From assembly GCA_019055375.1 (NCBI GenBank), contig JAHQIW010005076.1:62001-126000 (forward strand): a DNA stretch of 64,000 nucleotides. Reading direction: 5' to 3'. Under the pieces are notes generated by a model. That model had not been told where the DNA came from. It did not search any database and saw only the letters and a program-made list of their open reading frames with translations. Shown here piece by piece: positions 1 to 11,408 of the stretch; within the stretch, counting starts at the first letter, position 1, and each line of letters opens with the position of its first letter. The DNA is from Parelaphostrongylus tenuis. Its lineage: Eukaryota; Nematoda; Chromadorea; Rhabditida; Metastrongylidae. The position numbers were made by a program, and so were the translations under genes.

Positions 1-1036
1 ATAAACTCAGAAAGTATCTTACCGTGTTCATTCCATTTAAATCCGCAGGTCCCAATGTGGCGTTCCCTGACGTTTCTTTAGGTCCAATAGTCGCGTTAAA
101 ATTTCCAACAATGACCTTGAAGATTGTATGTCTTTTCTGAAAATTTTTCGAGGTCCATGGAAAACGCTTCGATTTCGTCTTCGTCATAGCTTGATGCTGG
201 TGCGTAAGCAACGAAGATTGTTAAAGCCGCCATTGATCCACGTTGTTTCGATCGCAGTCGTCCGATAAGGGTTGTTAGTTGTTCAAACAAATCTATATTC
301 TCGGTCAAAGTCGATTTGACGAGGACGCCAACGCCACCGAAACCTTTGCGATTGCATGCTCCGAGGAACACTTCTTCTCCGATGTCATAAACAGCGTCAA
401 AAGGATGGCGTCTTTAGTCTCAACCAAGCTAATAACGTTGTTTCTTATCCTTCTTGCTTCAGGCAAAAGATTTTCTACAGGCCATTTGTAAGTAAAGGTT
501 CTTGCAATGTAGATACAAGCCGACATTTTAGTCCTTTTCGATCTTGGCAGCCTAGTTTGGCTCCGAGATTTTAACACCTCCGTACTCGTCCCTACGTGGC
601 GCTGCCTTACCAGGGGCTCTTTTGGGGTCAGGGGAATGGGGCCTATATTTATTGCTGTTTCTAGCATTTTGATACCCAACGTATAGCTTGCCATGCTCGT
701 AAACGTGGGGGTTGGGTACTCACGAGCAGCTTGCCAGTCTCTCTCGGAGGAGCGGGAGGAGCTTATTTGTTGGAGGCGACTCCTAACCGCCTCCCGTGTA
801 GTTCCCAGCAGCTTGACTGCAGGCTTTTGGCCGGCTTGACTCGTAGAAATAGAGTTTTTGTCAAGTCGTCGCTGCAGAAGCAAGGAGCTCACCCTGAATC
901 CACCTGCGTCTCTGGGAAGCACACGGTCGCTTTTGGTTCGCGTTTTATTCCCCTATCCACCACCTGGGAACGCGGCACATGTCCTTGTGACTAGCCAGGT
1001 GGGATCCCTTGAAGAGGGAGGTCAGTGGGGTCGTAC
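1..1036 (-). mobile_element. RTE-type LINE, 5' part, decayed
   Basis: This is the 5' end of a non-LTR retrotransposon on the minus strand; it runs off the left edge of the window. Its 5' leader (about 560-1036) matches the leader of the LINE at 60757, and the reading frame to the left matches that element's endonuclease domain, for example [15 protein letters not shown] and VAYAPASSYDEDE. Such LINEs encode an AP-like endonuclease followed by reverse transcriptase. Here the frame is broken into two or more pieces, so the copy is dead. The right boundary is placed where identity to the leader stops, just past the GGGATCCCTTGAAGAGGGAG segment. Assignment to the RTE clade rests on motif recall, not a search. 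Confidence 0.9.
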
Positions 1037-2931
1037 TATAATAGAGTAAAATCATGTAATAGATGAGGACTAGCTTAATTAAAAAGACTGTTCTCAACCG
1101 CTTCTCATTTACTTTCTAATCACTTTATTACAGCCAAAGAAGTCAATTCCTAATGTGACTTAACGAGATTGAAGCAGCGCAAGTAGTCCAACCCTGGATT
1201 CTGTAGCTTCTCAAAAAAATAAAAAGTTGCCTTCTGATTTATGTTATCGTCCCTCTGTCCTCCAGAACATCTCTTTCCTGCTAAACGACCACCTTTGTGA
1301 ATACGTAGAAATTTTCTGAATGGGTTTGCTCTGAATTTACTGACCACTATGGTTTATATGATGCTTGAGTTTTAGTTCAACAGTTGCGATACCAGTTCGC
1401 TGTCACTGGAAAAAGAAGGCAACGTTGATGTAAGGTAGAAACAGGGCAGTGAAAAGGCGTGAAGAGGGTTCATTGAACCATACTGGTTTTAAAAGGGCTC
1501 GCATTTGCTTAACAGAACTATATCTACGATGTTAAGATATTTCGCCAATTTTCGAAGACAGGATGTCCTAAGTTCGAGGTCGATTTATTCGAGAAAATAG
1601 GATTGGAATGTATTCTTGTCAGTGTGATCATATAGACCTCAATCCGTATTGATCTGCGCCGGTGCTGACAGTTGCCTAACACGTTAGGACATGAGTGATA
1701 TTCTGATAAGAATGACGTGGCATGCGTGACTCCTGACGCGGAGGTAATTTACAAGAGCTCTTCATTCGCTTGTGGATAGTGCTGTCGAGTGGAAGATGGA
1801 GACCTATGTGACGTTAATCACTAGTGTGTCATTCGTCGACAACATCAACCAAAAGAGCAACAGGTCAGTCACATAATCGATTTCTGACACTGAGATGGAT
1901 CAGCGACTCAGTATTCGTCAAAATAGGTTGAACATTACGAAGGTTGGAAATTTTTGCCCTACAAAAAGACTCGTCTTCATGCCCTTTGCGCGCAGTCGAG
2001 CACTTCTTTCAAAAATTCGCATCATAGAAATGTGCCACTCAAAAGTAACTAACTTTGCACTTGAATGTTCTAGAGAGTTTTATAATCTTTCTACTTTAAA
2101 TCGCATGTAAGGAGAAAAGCCATCTGTTTAAGGACGACTACGGCTTTACTGATTGGTATAGCCAGCATACCGACCCACTTCAAATGCAAAGCACCCATCA
2201 GCAGACCAATAACACTGCCGTAAGGATGGAGAAACAAACGTCTGAAAAGGTAAGTAAAGATGTTTCATGTGTTCGCATTTGTGAGGTAAAGCGACATCTT
2301 TAGTGTTTGGAAGCGCTGACTATGTAAGGTGTTAATGTAGATGACTTATTACCTATATCACCTGCCACTCTACTGTCCAGATGCATTCTTTTCCAAGCAC
2401 GGTACTAATCCACACTTCTTCGACCGTAAGCGTCCCAATCCGGGTATTAGTTGTTTTGAGCAAGTAGATGTTCATGTCTAGACTCGTTTTGACGATAATT
2501 CTAAAGCCGCTTCCTCTTCTATCTTATGTTCTGATAGATGGTCCTTTTCGGATCTCACACACGTACTTAAAAAGGCTTTCTCTTCTCAACCAGCCCAATA
2601 TCGTCTACTTTATCTTTCTTGCCTGCATGATCAGGTCCTCTATAGAGGATTCGAATGCAATTAAGAGTACAGTAAAGGCAGCAATGGTCACCTTAATCTT
2701 GTAGGGTTCATGCGCATAAAGGATTATAAGATTTTGGCAGTCTCTTTGTACATCCTTCTTTTCATAGTCGTATCGGAGACCCTTTCACGATCAGGGAATG
2801 AAGGTCAGTCTTATTTCTGGACAGTGCTAGAAAAAGCGTATGTGTTTGATCATAGCGCTAAAGAATCCTTTGAAATCGTAATCGTAGAAACAGCTCACTT
2901 TGCTTTAAAACCTTTATCCACTGATTATGCA
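1037..2931. other. Non-coding stretch, nothing recognised
   Basis: No open frame here has codon structure or splice signals I would defend. Short ORFs (1895-2110, 2468-2704, 2710-2988 on plus) resemble no family I know, and the last runs into a LINE remnant. No tRNA-like, hammerhead or transposase motif was seen. Confidence 0.5.
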
Positions 2932-3055
2932 TCCCCTGAATCCACCTGCGTTTGTGGGAAGCACACGGTCGCTTTTGGTTCGCGATGAGTTCCCCTATGG
3001 GGGCGCACCACGTGCCCTCTCGACTAACCGTGGAGATCCCTCAAATCTACGGTAA
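2932..3055 (-). repeat. Short RTE LINE leader remnant
   Basis: About 120 bases match the 5' leader of the LINE copies at 900-1030 and 60757-60900 (GAATCCACCTGCGT, GAAGCACACGGTCGC, ACCACGTGCCCTC, GGAGATCCCTCAAA). No coding part follows. It is an isolated 5' scrap, which is unusual because LINEs normally lose the 5' end and not the 3' end. Confidence 0.85.
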
Positions 3056-5400
3056 TGAGTACATATTAACATTAATTCCATTTGAGCTGACAGCTACTGG
3101 ACACATATAATCCGCACCCGGGAGGAATGGGAGACAAGTTCAACTTTCAGGAGAAGCTCAAAGTTTTGTATATCACGCATCTTGCTTGAATATGTAGTTT
3201 GCACATTCATAATCACTATAAAAGCGGTCAAATAAAAAATCCATACAGATTATTGATGCCTGTCATTAGTACAGCCCACAAATCAGTTAGTATCGAAGGT
3301 CTTCTATGAGGTAATTACATCAAAATAGCTCAGTTGTCTGACATTTCACTACTTTTGACCCGGAACTTAGGTCCTTGCAATAGCAACGCATATCTAACGA
3401 TTTTCGTTTTGATAGACATATGGTAGTTTCTGATGTAATAATCCAGAATGCGAAATCAAATGTGTGTGGTGTAGATTTGCGTTCAGTTCAATATGCTCTT
3501 CAAGAAAGTCCCTCGTACTGCTGAAATAAGCAGTGGTAAATAAACTATATAGATTGTTGGCTTGTATTACTTTTTTACTATAGGAGATCTGGTGTGATGT
3601 GATGTGTCTATTATTTGAGCATATCGCGCTGAAAATAAAAGATGACACAATAAAACCTACGATGATTGGTCGTCGTAGGTATTTGAATCAGCAACCGATG
3701 AACGGCAGCACGACTTTGTACCGGAGAGCATATTTATTTGGAGAGGGGTATATTCGAGTCGTAATGCTGTGTGTCGCAGTTAGAGTTAGGTCCTCGGAAG
3801 CCAAGGGTTTAAAACTGGCTTGGTATATAACTGCTATTTGCGCCGCTAACGCGTCGTTTCTGTAATTAGGAACTTCTTGAAACTGTGAAGCTATCTGTTA
3901 TGGAAAAAAGGTTTCATACTTTTTTCACTGAAGAGTTTTTTATTCCTTCTTTACTCTGAATTTACGTGCGTAACACATACTACCACTTGGAGTTGTACTA
4001 TCAAAAAGATAAAGTAAGGAATGGCAGAAGTCAACGATCAAGCTGGATTCCAATTTGTTCAGGCACTAAATGCTTATACAACTTTCAAAAAAACAATTAC
4101 TACTCAAGGGAAAGTAATGCTGGACAATTTCAACGGCAATTATGGAAAAATTGATTTCAGTATGGACTCAATCAGGATTATCATTGAAAACAAATTTAGC
4201 GGTGTTTAGTTGCTAAGTAGAATAAAATTGAAATGCTAGTACCTACAGGACAACAAAACAAGGCCTTATCAAGGTCTGCAAGCATTTTGGCATACAAATT
4301 GTTTATACTGACTCTAAAATAGAACTATATTGAGAACAAAGTTGCCTGCTATTCACGCATAATTGGCGTGTAAGGAAAAATGCTAGTGAAGCGGGTGAGC
4401 AAGCTTGATAGAACCTGAGTGATGATACGGTTGCAGAAAGAACGGCTAAGGAATAAGTTGCGAAGATCAAAGCTGGCGAGATTAGTTCGAAGGGTTAGTT
4501 GCGCTCACGATGTCCATGGGGCCTTTGAAGGCCAAGCTGTCCTTGAGGTGGTCGAAGGGGAATCCCCCAATAACATGCCAAATTCCAAACCGGTCGAGTT
4601 TTACAGTCTAGGCGTTGATCTCTTATCCAAAAAGTAGTAGGAAGTTACTGAAGTCAACGGAAAATATCGTGATGATCAATTTTGGCTTTTTTTGCGACAA
4701 AGTATTGGAAAAACCATACTATGAAATCAAAGCTTCATGAACTTGTCACAAAACCTCTTCTTCACTATATAAAATTCTGAGAGTGGAACGCAATTTTCTT
4801 TTTTGCTTCTACAACACTCAATAAAAAAGCCTATACAGCGAGGAGTATGTTTCAAAAATAACAAGATGTATGCTACCAAATGGTTTACTGTACTTTGAAG
4901 TAAAGCTATCCACACAACTCAGCCTCACAAAAAAGGAAGACCGATTTCAAAACATAATTTCCAATCGGCTCCAAACTGCATTACAAGCGACGATTTTGCT
5001 GTGATCCCGAAATGATCAATTGAGCTGCAGTGACTTCGAACTATAGTTTGTCTTTACATCTATTATGGGAATCCTACTATTTACTGCATTCGAATGGTCT
5101 TAGCTCATTCTCCATTTGCTACGGTCGTTGAACATTTTTGCATGCGGATGCGGGTATTGTTTGAGGATTTCCGTCGTCGCTAAAAATATCCTTGGATACC
5201 CGTTAAGTCATTTCTTCCCCGAAACTTGCAATAGCCTTGGTGAGTGACTCACGTGGATTAGAAGAAGGTAGCTGACTTCAGCATTCTAGTATCGACTTCT
5301 CCGTGTCCTGTTTTTGAAATTCCCGTTGAAATCTGAGCTCTGCATAATTAATATGAAAGGCCACCCAGGTCTGACGAGCACACAATAGGGAACACTAATC
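3056..5400. other. Non-coding stretch, one unrecognised 62-codon ORF
   Basis: Mostly blank AT-rich sequence. A plus-strand ORF at 4021-4209 begins MAEVNDQAGF and ends ENKFSGV. It has no motif I recognise and no clear acceptor or donor. A minus ORF at 3394-3648 and a plus ORF at 4419-4637 (basic N-terminus) are equally anonymous. I do not call genes here. Confidence 0.4.
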
Positions 5401-5403
5401 GGG

Positions 5404-5740
5404 ATGTTTTTTGTTCACCACTCAATTCTCTTAGTTATATAAGAACATAATAACACTGCGAAAAAAAGCAGTGAAAATACTGTAATTTCGAAGTATTAGT
5501 AAATAGAATAGCTATCAGCTCAACTGGGTTTATAAAGCGAAATCGCATACCCGACCAAACCTGTCAAGGTTGGTGGCTGATAGCTAACATTGAGATGTAG
5601 AAGAATGAGTGGTCGGGCAAATGTGCCTCAGTGGTGTAGTGGTAGAGCACGCGTCCCCGGATAGGATGAAACGTGGGTTCGATTCCCGCCTGAGGCCGTG
5701 TTTTTGTTCACTACTCAATTCTCTTGGTTATATAAGAACT
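5404..5740 (+). repeat. tRNA-like SINE, family SA
   Basis: The element has a body (about 5515-5624) with AGCGAAATCGCATACC, ACCAAACCTGTCAAGG and GAAGAATGAGTGGTC. A tRNA-like segment (5625-5696) follows, then a tail with TTCACTACTCAATTC and GGTTATATAAGAAC. An extra tail copy precedes it at about 5404-5500. The same body and tRNA part recur at 17540-17900 (minus) and as an inverted pair at 41540-42125. Body, tRNA and tail recurring together make this a mobile repeat, not a single tRNA gene. Confidence 0.85.
5625..5696 (+). tRNA. tRNA-like sequence with full cloverleaf (SINE-borne, probably pseudo)
   Basis: All four stems can be drawn. The acceptor GCCTCAG pairs with CTGAGGC. The D stem GTGT pairs with GCAC around AGTGGTAGA. 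The anticodon stem CGTCC pairs with GGATG around a seven-base loop CCGGATA. The T stem GTGGG pairs with CCCGC around TTCGATT. Internal promoter boxes are present (TGGTGTAGTGG and GGTTCGATTCC). The loop has C instead of the near-universal U at position 33, and the formal anticodon would be GGA. It lies inside a dispersed repeat, so I read it as a SINE head with a pol III promoter, not a translating tRNA. Confidence 0.6.
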
Positions 5741-7720
5741 AATCGGAGTATTTGCATCACCTAAGTGCAGTGGAATAGGGGAAGTCCTGATCCAAGCGAA
5801 GATCAAAAATTAAGATCAAAAATTAGAGACGATGGCATGTCAACTTTACTGAGATAGAAAATTGAAGCATTTCAACGAGAATCGCTGAGAAGGACGCGCC
5901 AGAAACTAAGTTTCACTGGATCGTGATTGCACAAAAGGAAATTTCATTGACCGGTTAATTAGACTTCCTTACGAGGAGCATATGAGGGAAGTGAGATGCT
6001 CATCATGCCCATTGTCTGGAGAAAACCTAAGTTTTGACCCTTTCAAGATCGATGAGATAAAGAGGATTTGAGCATCTCATGAGGAAGCGAGCCTGTTGCA
6101 CATTAAAATAATCATTAACAGTGCCAATATCACTCGCTCAACACTTTCGAAGGCGAGACAGGATCATTTAAATTTGCAGCATGAGAGCAACCAATTCACG
6201 AATGTGAGTAGTAGAAAGGTTCTTTTGTGAGCGAATATTCTGCCATCTGTTTCTTCACCACTATAATAATCCTATCTTGTTCTTCAATCATATCATCTTT
6301 TGTCAAATGACATGCCCCGTTCGCATTTTCATGCTGCATCGGGCATATATTCTGATACGTTGAAATTCTCCCTCAAAGCGAACCAATTTGAATTTGACAT
6401 TATTTACCCTCCAGATTCAAGTAAATTTTGTCGTAACATAGTAAATGCAAGTCACGCCCAAACTCTTGTCATAAATAATGGAAATAGAGAACGGAGTATA
6501 AAAAGGCATTCATACGAGCGCTTAAGCCCAAATGCACAGATGGAGTTGATCGAGCAGTTCCTTGAATAATTTAGAAGCTCGCGGTTTGCAGCTTGAATTG
6601 AATGATAATCAATTGGACTGGTACTTTTTCGTTAGACGGGAGGAAATGAAGGAGCGATCTTTGCACTTCACAAGAATTTATCATAGGAGTATCAGTGATC
6701 ATTCAAAAGCTTAAATCTCGGGCTACTGCTCTACATAACCCTTTCGAAAAAGACTTTTTCTAGCGTTTTAGTAATCAGAATTATATTATGTTTTACATCT
6801 GCTGCACGCTTTAATTTTTTATCACGCTTAAAACTCGCTGGAAGCAGGAAACTCAAAGAATATGAGAGTGTGGAGGTGTAACAGATCTGTGGTACTACGG
6901 TTATACATTGAATCTAAAGTTTTTTTAAGGCGGTGAAAAATCCTAAATTCAATAACAAAAGTCGAACTCCATATGTGAAGCGCACCTGACCAGTTTATTG
7001 ATCGCGTTATCGATCCACGCCAAACACACACACTAATTGATAAGCAAATGCGCAACGGATGTAAAGTTTGAGCTCATCTTCTTTGACAAACTGTAGTAAG
7101 ACGACTTTATAGAAAATGAGCACAGCGTTGAAATTTTCGAAAATTATGCAATCGAATGGATACCTATAACTCGAGGAAACATTTCCGTTTTTGCAAGGTA
7201 TACGTGTGTGTGAAACACAGAACTTTTATTCTTGTTACAGGGAGGTGAACACACTCTCAAAAAGTAAACATAATCTTGAATTCTCCAAGATTTAAGTCAT
7301 CGAACGTTTATAGTAGGTGATGGAAAGAGTTTTATCCAGCGAAGTATAACAGTATTAGTGGCATGGCAGTAAGGGGATCGTGTTAGAAATAAAATTTCAT
7401 TTTGGATGCTACAGTGCTAAAAAAGGCCTTTCCCATAGAAGAGAAGGTACAATACTACTGTGAAATTCAAGTTTTCGAATGACTGCCAACATTCTTGTGA
7501 AAATGTCTAGCAAAAGGAATTGTTCCTTCATTTCCTTCTTCTAACAGAAGTTACCATTAAACTTCATTGTACATGGACGGTTTTAGATTTAATGTGGTAT
7601 TACATCTCCCTATTCCTGCGTTTCAAAGTTGAAACCACTTTTTTTCCCTATCGCAGAATATATGATTTTTTGTAGAATGATCTAAGTTTATGAAATCGAA
7701 ACTCAGCAATCGATATTTAC
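5741..7720. other. Non-coding stretch with one unrecognised 89-codon ORF
   Basis: A plus ORF at 6300-6569 starts MSNDMPRSHFH and ends MELIEQFLE. Its composition is not absurd for a protein (polar, few low-complexity runs), and it lies upstream of the zinc-finger exons at 8049, so it could be an exon of that gene. No splice site or family supports this. The rest shows no feature I can name. Confidence 0.35.
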
Positions 7721-7721
7721 C

Positions 7722-7773
7722 CATAAGATCGACTGTTATTAAAACCTTAAAGGTTATAAAAACAGTCGATCTT
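7722..7773. repeat. Perfect 14-bp inverted repeat (hairpin)
   Basis: TAAGATCGACTGTT is followed about 24 bases later by its exact complement AACAGTCGATCTTA. The spacer itself contains ACCTT/AAGGT. It lies just upstream of the family B hammerhead element and may be what remains of that element's lost left arm. Confidence 0.7.
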
Positions 7774-7817
7774 AAGGGCCAGTTTTGATCCAACAGCCGA
7801 TATCCGTCGATTGAAAA

Positions 7818-7995
7818 GTGGTGATGGAGCAGTGTCATTGTACACTATGCCATCACCACATACGCCTCCCTCCTTGCTACAATGCAGGGTTTAATGTGGG
7901 GCGGGGGTCACTGACGAGGAGGCCGAAACCTTCGAAACACCGGTGTATGGCCCTGGCGTACCAGCCTCGTTTAGGTTTAAGACATTCTTTTTTTT
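7818..7995 (+). mobile_element. Hammerhead-bearing element, family B, copy 1
   Basis: It opens with a hairpin (GTGGTGATGG ... CCATCACCAC, 7818-7859) enclosing GTGTCATTGTACAC, then a C-rich spacer, a hammerhead ribozyme (7905-7953) and a tail ending near GGTTTAAGACATTC. The same order of hairpin, spacer, ribozyme and tail is seen at 15590-15890 and, on the minus strand, at 15340-15555, which defines a family. There is no coding capacity. Confidence 0.75.
7905..7953 (+). ncRNA. Type I hammerhead ribozyme, family B (best copy)
   Basis: Core CTGACGA at 7911-7917. Helix II GGAGG/CCTTC encloses CCGAAA. Then GAAA at 7934-7937. Helix I pairs GGGTCA (7905-7910) with TGGCCC (7948-7953), six pairs with one G-U. 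Helix III is the ten-base palindrome ACACCGGTGT with essentially no loop, so efficient folding would probably need two molecules side by side. The predicted cut follows GTA, at 7947/7948; NUH sites including GUA are accepted by hammerheads. All conserved core bases are intact. Activity is untested. Confidence 0.85.
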
Positions 7996-8048
7996 TGAAT
8001 CGACTTTTAGTTTTTCGATAATTTTAGGTCTATGTGAAAATTTTTCAG

Positions 8049-8413
8049 GCGTTTGGTGCTCATACCACTTCAGATCAAACGTTCGATCGACCATTTTCAT
8101 GCTTGTTCTGCGAGAGAGCTTTTGTTTGCAAAAATGACCTAATAGTTCATGAACTGGCGCACTCTCCCACCATGTGAACTCTCTTGTTTCAACTGCAAAA
8201 TGCGTAAGTTTACTTTCTCTATCAACTTTCTCCCACTTATTCCTTTCATTCCGACTGAAATGTATCCATCTGCTTTTCTAAATGCTCTTCGCCATTATTT
8301 GCTACTTTCACTTACGAATAATGATGGCCATAATTGTTCACTATGACATTTTTTTCAAATATCAGCATTCCACCGATTGGACCATCTATGGAAACATCAG
8401 GAGAGATGCATTG
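8049..8413 (+). CDS. Zinc-finger protein, two exons (partial, one frame break)
   Basis: Exon 1 (8049-8203) follows TTTTTCAG and ends at GC|GTAAGT. It encodes a C2H2 finger: RPFSCLFCERAF, then VCKNDLIVHELAH, with spacing C-x2-C-x12-H-x3-H. The end of the same exon encodes the start of a second finger (ELSCFNCKM), which exon 2 (8366-8413, between ATATCAG and G|GTGAGC) completes as PFHRLDHLWKHQERC, spacing C-x2-C-x12-H-x3-C. The phases of the two exons match (1 + 2 bases), which argues for a real gene. Between the two fingers (about 8160-8185) the frame shifts by one base and a TGA appears, so the locus is a recent pseudogene or holds a sequence error. Such proteins usually bind DNA or RNA in the nucleus. 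The start and further exons were not found. Confidence 0.6.
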
Positions 8414-8566
8414 GTGAGCCAGAGTCGCCAAGATATGGAAAGGTTGGTTGATGACCATATTATCTCGCTTTCGGAAAAATTCAGAGTAAACTATAATTCT
8501 GGAATTGTGTTTTATTGTCCCCATCTAGGAACAGTGGTGTTATGTGTGCGACACGTTCCCAAATAA

Positions 8567-10199
8567 TGAACCCTTGTTAGCGATGAGAGTATGACAAGGG
8601 CAACGGGCGACAAACAGTCATTGCCAAGAAAATTTTCTTGTGTTAATGAAGATGAATCATAGGAAACGATGCACCGGCATACTCTCAGTGGGGTAGATCT
8701 ACGAATCTGTTCCTCAAGATATATTGGCAAATTTTGTTCCTGGTTCATGAAGATAAGACTAAACACATGGCATTATGTGTGCAGGTACGGAAGAATTGAA
8801 CAGACGTTTATCAACACTCATCAGCGGGGATTTCGATAACGCATAGCGCCCGGTATGGACGCACTACTATCCTCGTGCTCTTGACCGATTACGCAACATG
8901 AGAGCTATGGTGTCCTTTTTAAGTTCACTGTGTTCTGAAATCTTCTTCTATCACATAATGAATATTCAAATGATACTATTTGAAAGCAAGTCAAGATGGA
9001 ACAGGTAAGGCTGGAAAGCCCGTTTACCACTTCCAATAACTAAAAAGAAGCCTTTTTCCGTAAAGACATTGATTAGTAATTTAAAAAACAATTATATGTT
9101 GTTTGGATCCAACCCCTTGAGGACGGCCTTGATAAGTCGCACAGCGCAAGTTACAAGCGGAGAGTAATTTCCGTTATTGAATTCGAGATTTTTATCCGTT
9201 TTAGCAAGCCATCCCAGTTTTCTTTATCTCTCTGTGATAACTCCATGATGTTCTTTAGATGCTCATGTGCTTTTGGTGCATACACATGCCGTATTTCGAA
9301 GAAGTTTTAAGGTTGAAACAAAATCTCCTTCCGCTTTTACAACATCATAATAGAGGCCTTTTTAAGATAGAACATTGTTTTGAAATCAAAAATATTTGAT
9401 CTATCGAATGACCCACGAATGTCCGCTACAAGCACGTCCGCAGACCCCAATCGAACAACACAAAGCAAACCTAGTGTGAAACATAATATCATTATCATTG
9501 CTACGCTATAACAGCGCCTTTCTAAGGACCACATTTTTGAAATCGCCGCAATGTCGTGTTTTGAATAGTTACTAAAATTCTAGGAAGGATTTTTTCCCAG
9601 AAAGCAAGGTCCCAGAGAGAAAGGCGTCCAGAAATTTGTGCATCTTTTGGGTACTCGACGTTTCATGAGTATTGATCGCTATAATTGTTGCATGGGATGT
9701 GCACATAAAGCATCGAAGTAGAATTAGCACAAGGTGCAAAGTACTCCTTTTGCATAAAGAACCATATCTGCAACTGAGGAAAACATCATAAACATCTGCC
9801 ACATACCTCCTCAGTGGTCGTAGATTTTAGGTTACTCACTTTCCACAAAAGCAGTAGTCTCTCGTCGAAATTGTAAAATCAACTGAGCAGTTACCATTAA
9901 GACAATCAAGGGCGACACCAGCTACAGCACCTGCACTGGATGAAGTGCCCATTAACTATGCGAAGTCTATGAAAAACACCTGTACACCAGAACAAACCAC
10001 TTAGGAGAAAATGACACCCTTGGCTCTCATAGCAGCCAGTTCGGCAACTTCTTTATGAAATCTATAAATGTCACTCCTTAAGAGAATGGTAAATAAACTC
10101 TTTTTGGCTCATACGTGGCTTAAAAATGATTATTTAGCATACTGAACTTGGGCGCCGTCTTAATAAAACACTAGAAACGAAAGATATGATATAATATAT
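8567..10199. other. Non-coding stretch between zinc-finger exons and hammerhead element
   Basis: If the exon at 11409 belongs to the zinc-finger gene, this is intronic and should contain at least one linking exon, because the phases do not connect directly. I could not identify it. No repeat family from elsewhere in the window was recognised. Confidence 0.35.
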
Positions 10200-10495
10200 T
10201 AGCGATACCAGCCAAGAGTGATCTAGTGTACAACCCTGTTTGTTCAGTGATAATCTCACTTAACTTACGATGTAAAATGTTCGTCGTCACCTACTCCTAG
10301 TATAGGGGACTGAGCGCCCCAGAAGGATTGGCTAAACACGGAAGGATACCGCCCGACTGATGAGACCGTCAAGGTTGAAACACGTGTATCGGGCTCTATA
10401 AGTCAGTCCAGTATAACAGACCACATGCATGACTTCAAAAATGATTCTTCGACATATTGAAATTTGAGCATGATGTTAAGAAAACAAAAAAAAAC
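10200..10495 (+). mobile_element. Hammerhead-bearing element, family A, copy 1
   Basis: A unit of roughly 290 bases. It begins near AGCCAAGAG and ATCTAGTGTACAACCCTG, continues through GTTCAGTGATAAT and GGATTGGCTAA, has the ribozyme at 10351-10394, and ends with AACAGACCACATGC and a tail finishing about TGATGTTAAGAAA. The same internal sequence recurs at 14850-15070 and 27330-27620. Unit size and a terminal ribozyme fit an animal retrozyme monomer; that name is inference. Confidence 0.75.
10351..10394 (+). ncRNA. Type I hammerhead ribozyme, family A
   Basis: CTGATGA at 10357-10363. Helix II GACC/GGTT encloses GTCAA, with a G-U closing pair. GAAA at 10377-10380. Helix I pairs GCCCGA (10351-10356) perfectly with TCGGGC (10389-10394). 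Helix III is the palindrome ACACGTGT. The predicted cut follows GTA at 10388. All core positions are intact. Helix I sequence differs from the other family A copies yet still pairs, which is compensatory change. Confidence 0.85.
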
Positions 10496-10600
10496 GAAAG
10501 GTTATTTAACCTGATAGACTGTTTCTGTCTCATGAATCAAGAAAATGTTGACCAAACTTTTTCACTTATATCACTATATTTCGCGCAAAATTTCGATCTA

Positions 10601-11178
10601 ACAGGTCTTCTCATAAGTCTTGGCACTACAGCAGTAATAACCAATTTACTAACAAGAGGTAATCTAAATTGCTCAACAACACTATTCGAAGTATACGCCA
10701 TAAGTCTGAACACCATTTATGCCTACTCTAAAGCAACAAATCATTACCTCTTTATGCAAATTTTTTTGACCCTTCTTTTGATGCCAAGTTTGTGCCATAG
10801 TCGATGCATCATGGTCCTTTGCTTAATGGAAAGATTCAGCTAAGAACTGAAACGCTGTTCGCCTAAGCACAAATCATTGAACCTTCGCACGGTTGATGTT
10901 CACGAAGGAGGTCTGTGAATCGCGTTCCAGCTCGTTTTCGTGAAACTGCAAACGAGATGAATGCTTTGTTGAGCGGCCGTATTGGAGAGAATACAGGCAA
11001 ATTTGGTCCCATAAACTCTGATATTCTGCATAGAGCGATCTTGGACTGTTGTTAGAGAATTGACAGAAATGTGTTCAGGCCGATGGATTTGAATAGTAAA
11101 GTCAAGCATTTTTGATTAATCCTGGTTAATAAATTTGGTGTTCATTGTTTAGTGCCGAAACTAATGAGAACACCTAAT
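10601..11178 (-). mobile_element. Internally deleted mariner-like element
   Basis: The ends form an inverted repeat of about 27 bases: left AGGTCTTCTCATAAGTC and TTGGCACTA, right its near-complement TAGTGCCGAAACTAATGAGA read inward. The left third resembles the 3' end of the mariner at 32737. No intact transposase remains; ORFs here (plus 10457-10843, minus 10900-11109) are not transposase-like and probably incidental. It is best described as a mariner-derived MITE. Confidence 0.65.
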
Positions 11179-11408
11179 AAAGAAAGCTGGAGCTTTCAGT
11201 AATGTTGTGTAGATCTTGAGATGTTACATTTATGGATATGACCTGTTCCATGATACACGAGTCGCTACTGAATTGCGAATACAACTTATTTGCTCAAACA
11301 ATACTTAGAAAAGGACAAATGAAACCCTTTCGAGGGCATAAATAGTCTTTTACGTGTTGATCGCATCACTCCGAAGGGAATGTTCAGTATTTAAGTAAAT
11401 ATTTTCAG

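Noticed and set aside
8821..8850. CTGATGA and GAAA on the minus strand near 8820-8850
   Set aside because: The two boxes occur in the wrong order and no helix II lies between them, so it cannot be a hammerhead core.
10457..10843. 128-codon plus ORF
   Set aside because: It spans the boundary of a hammerhead element tail and a mariner-derived MITE and reads the MITE backwards.
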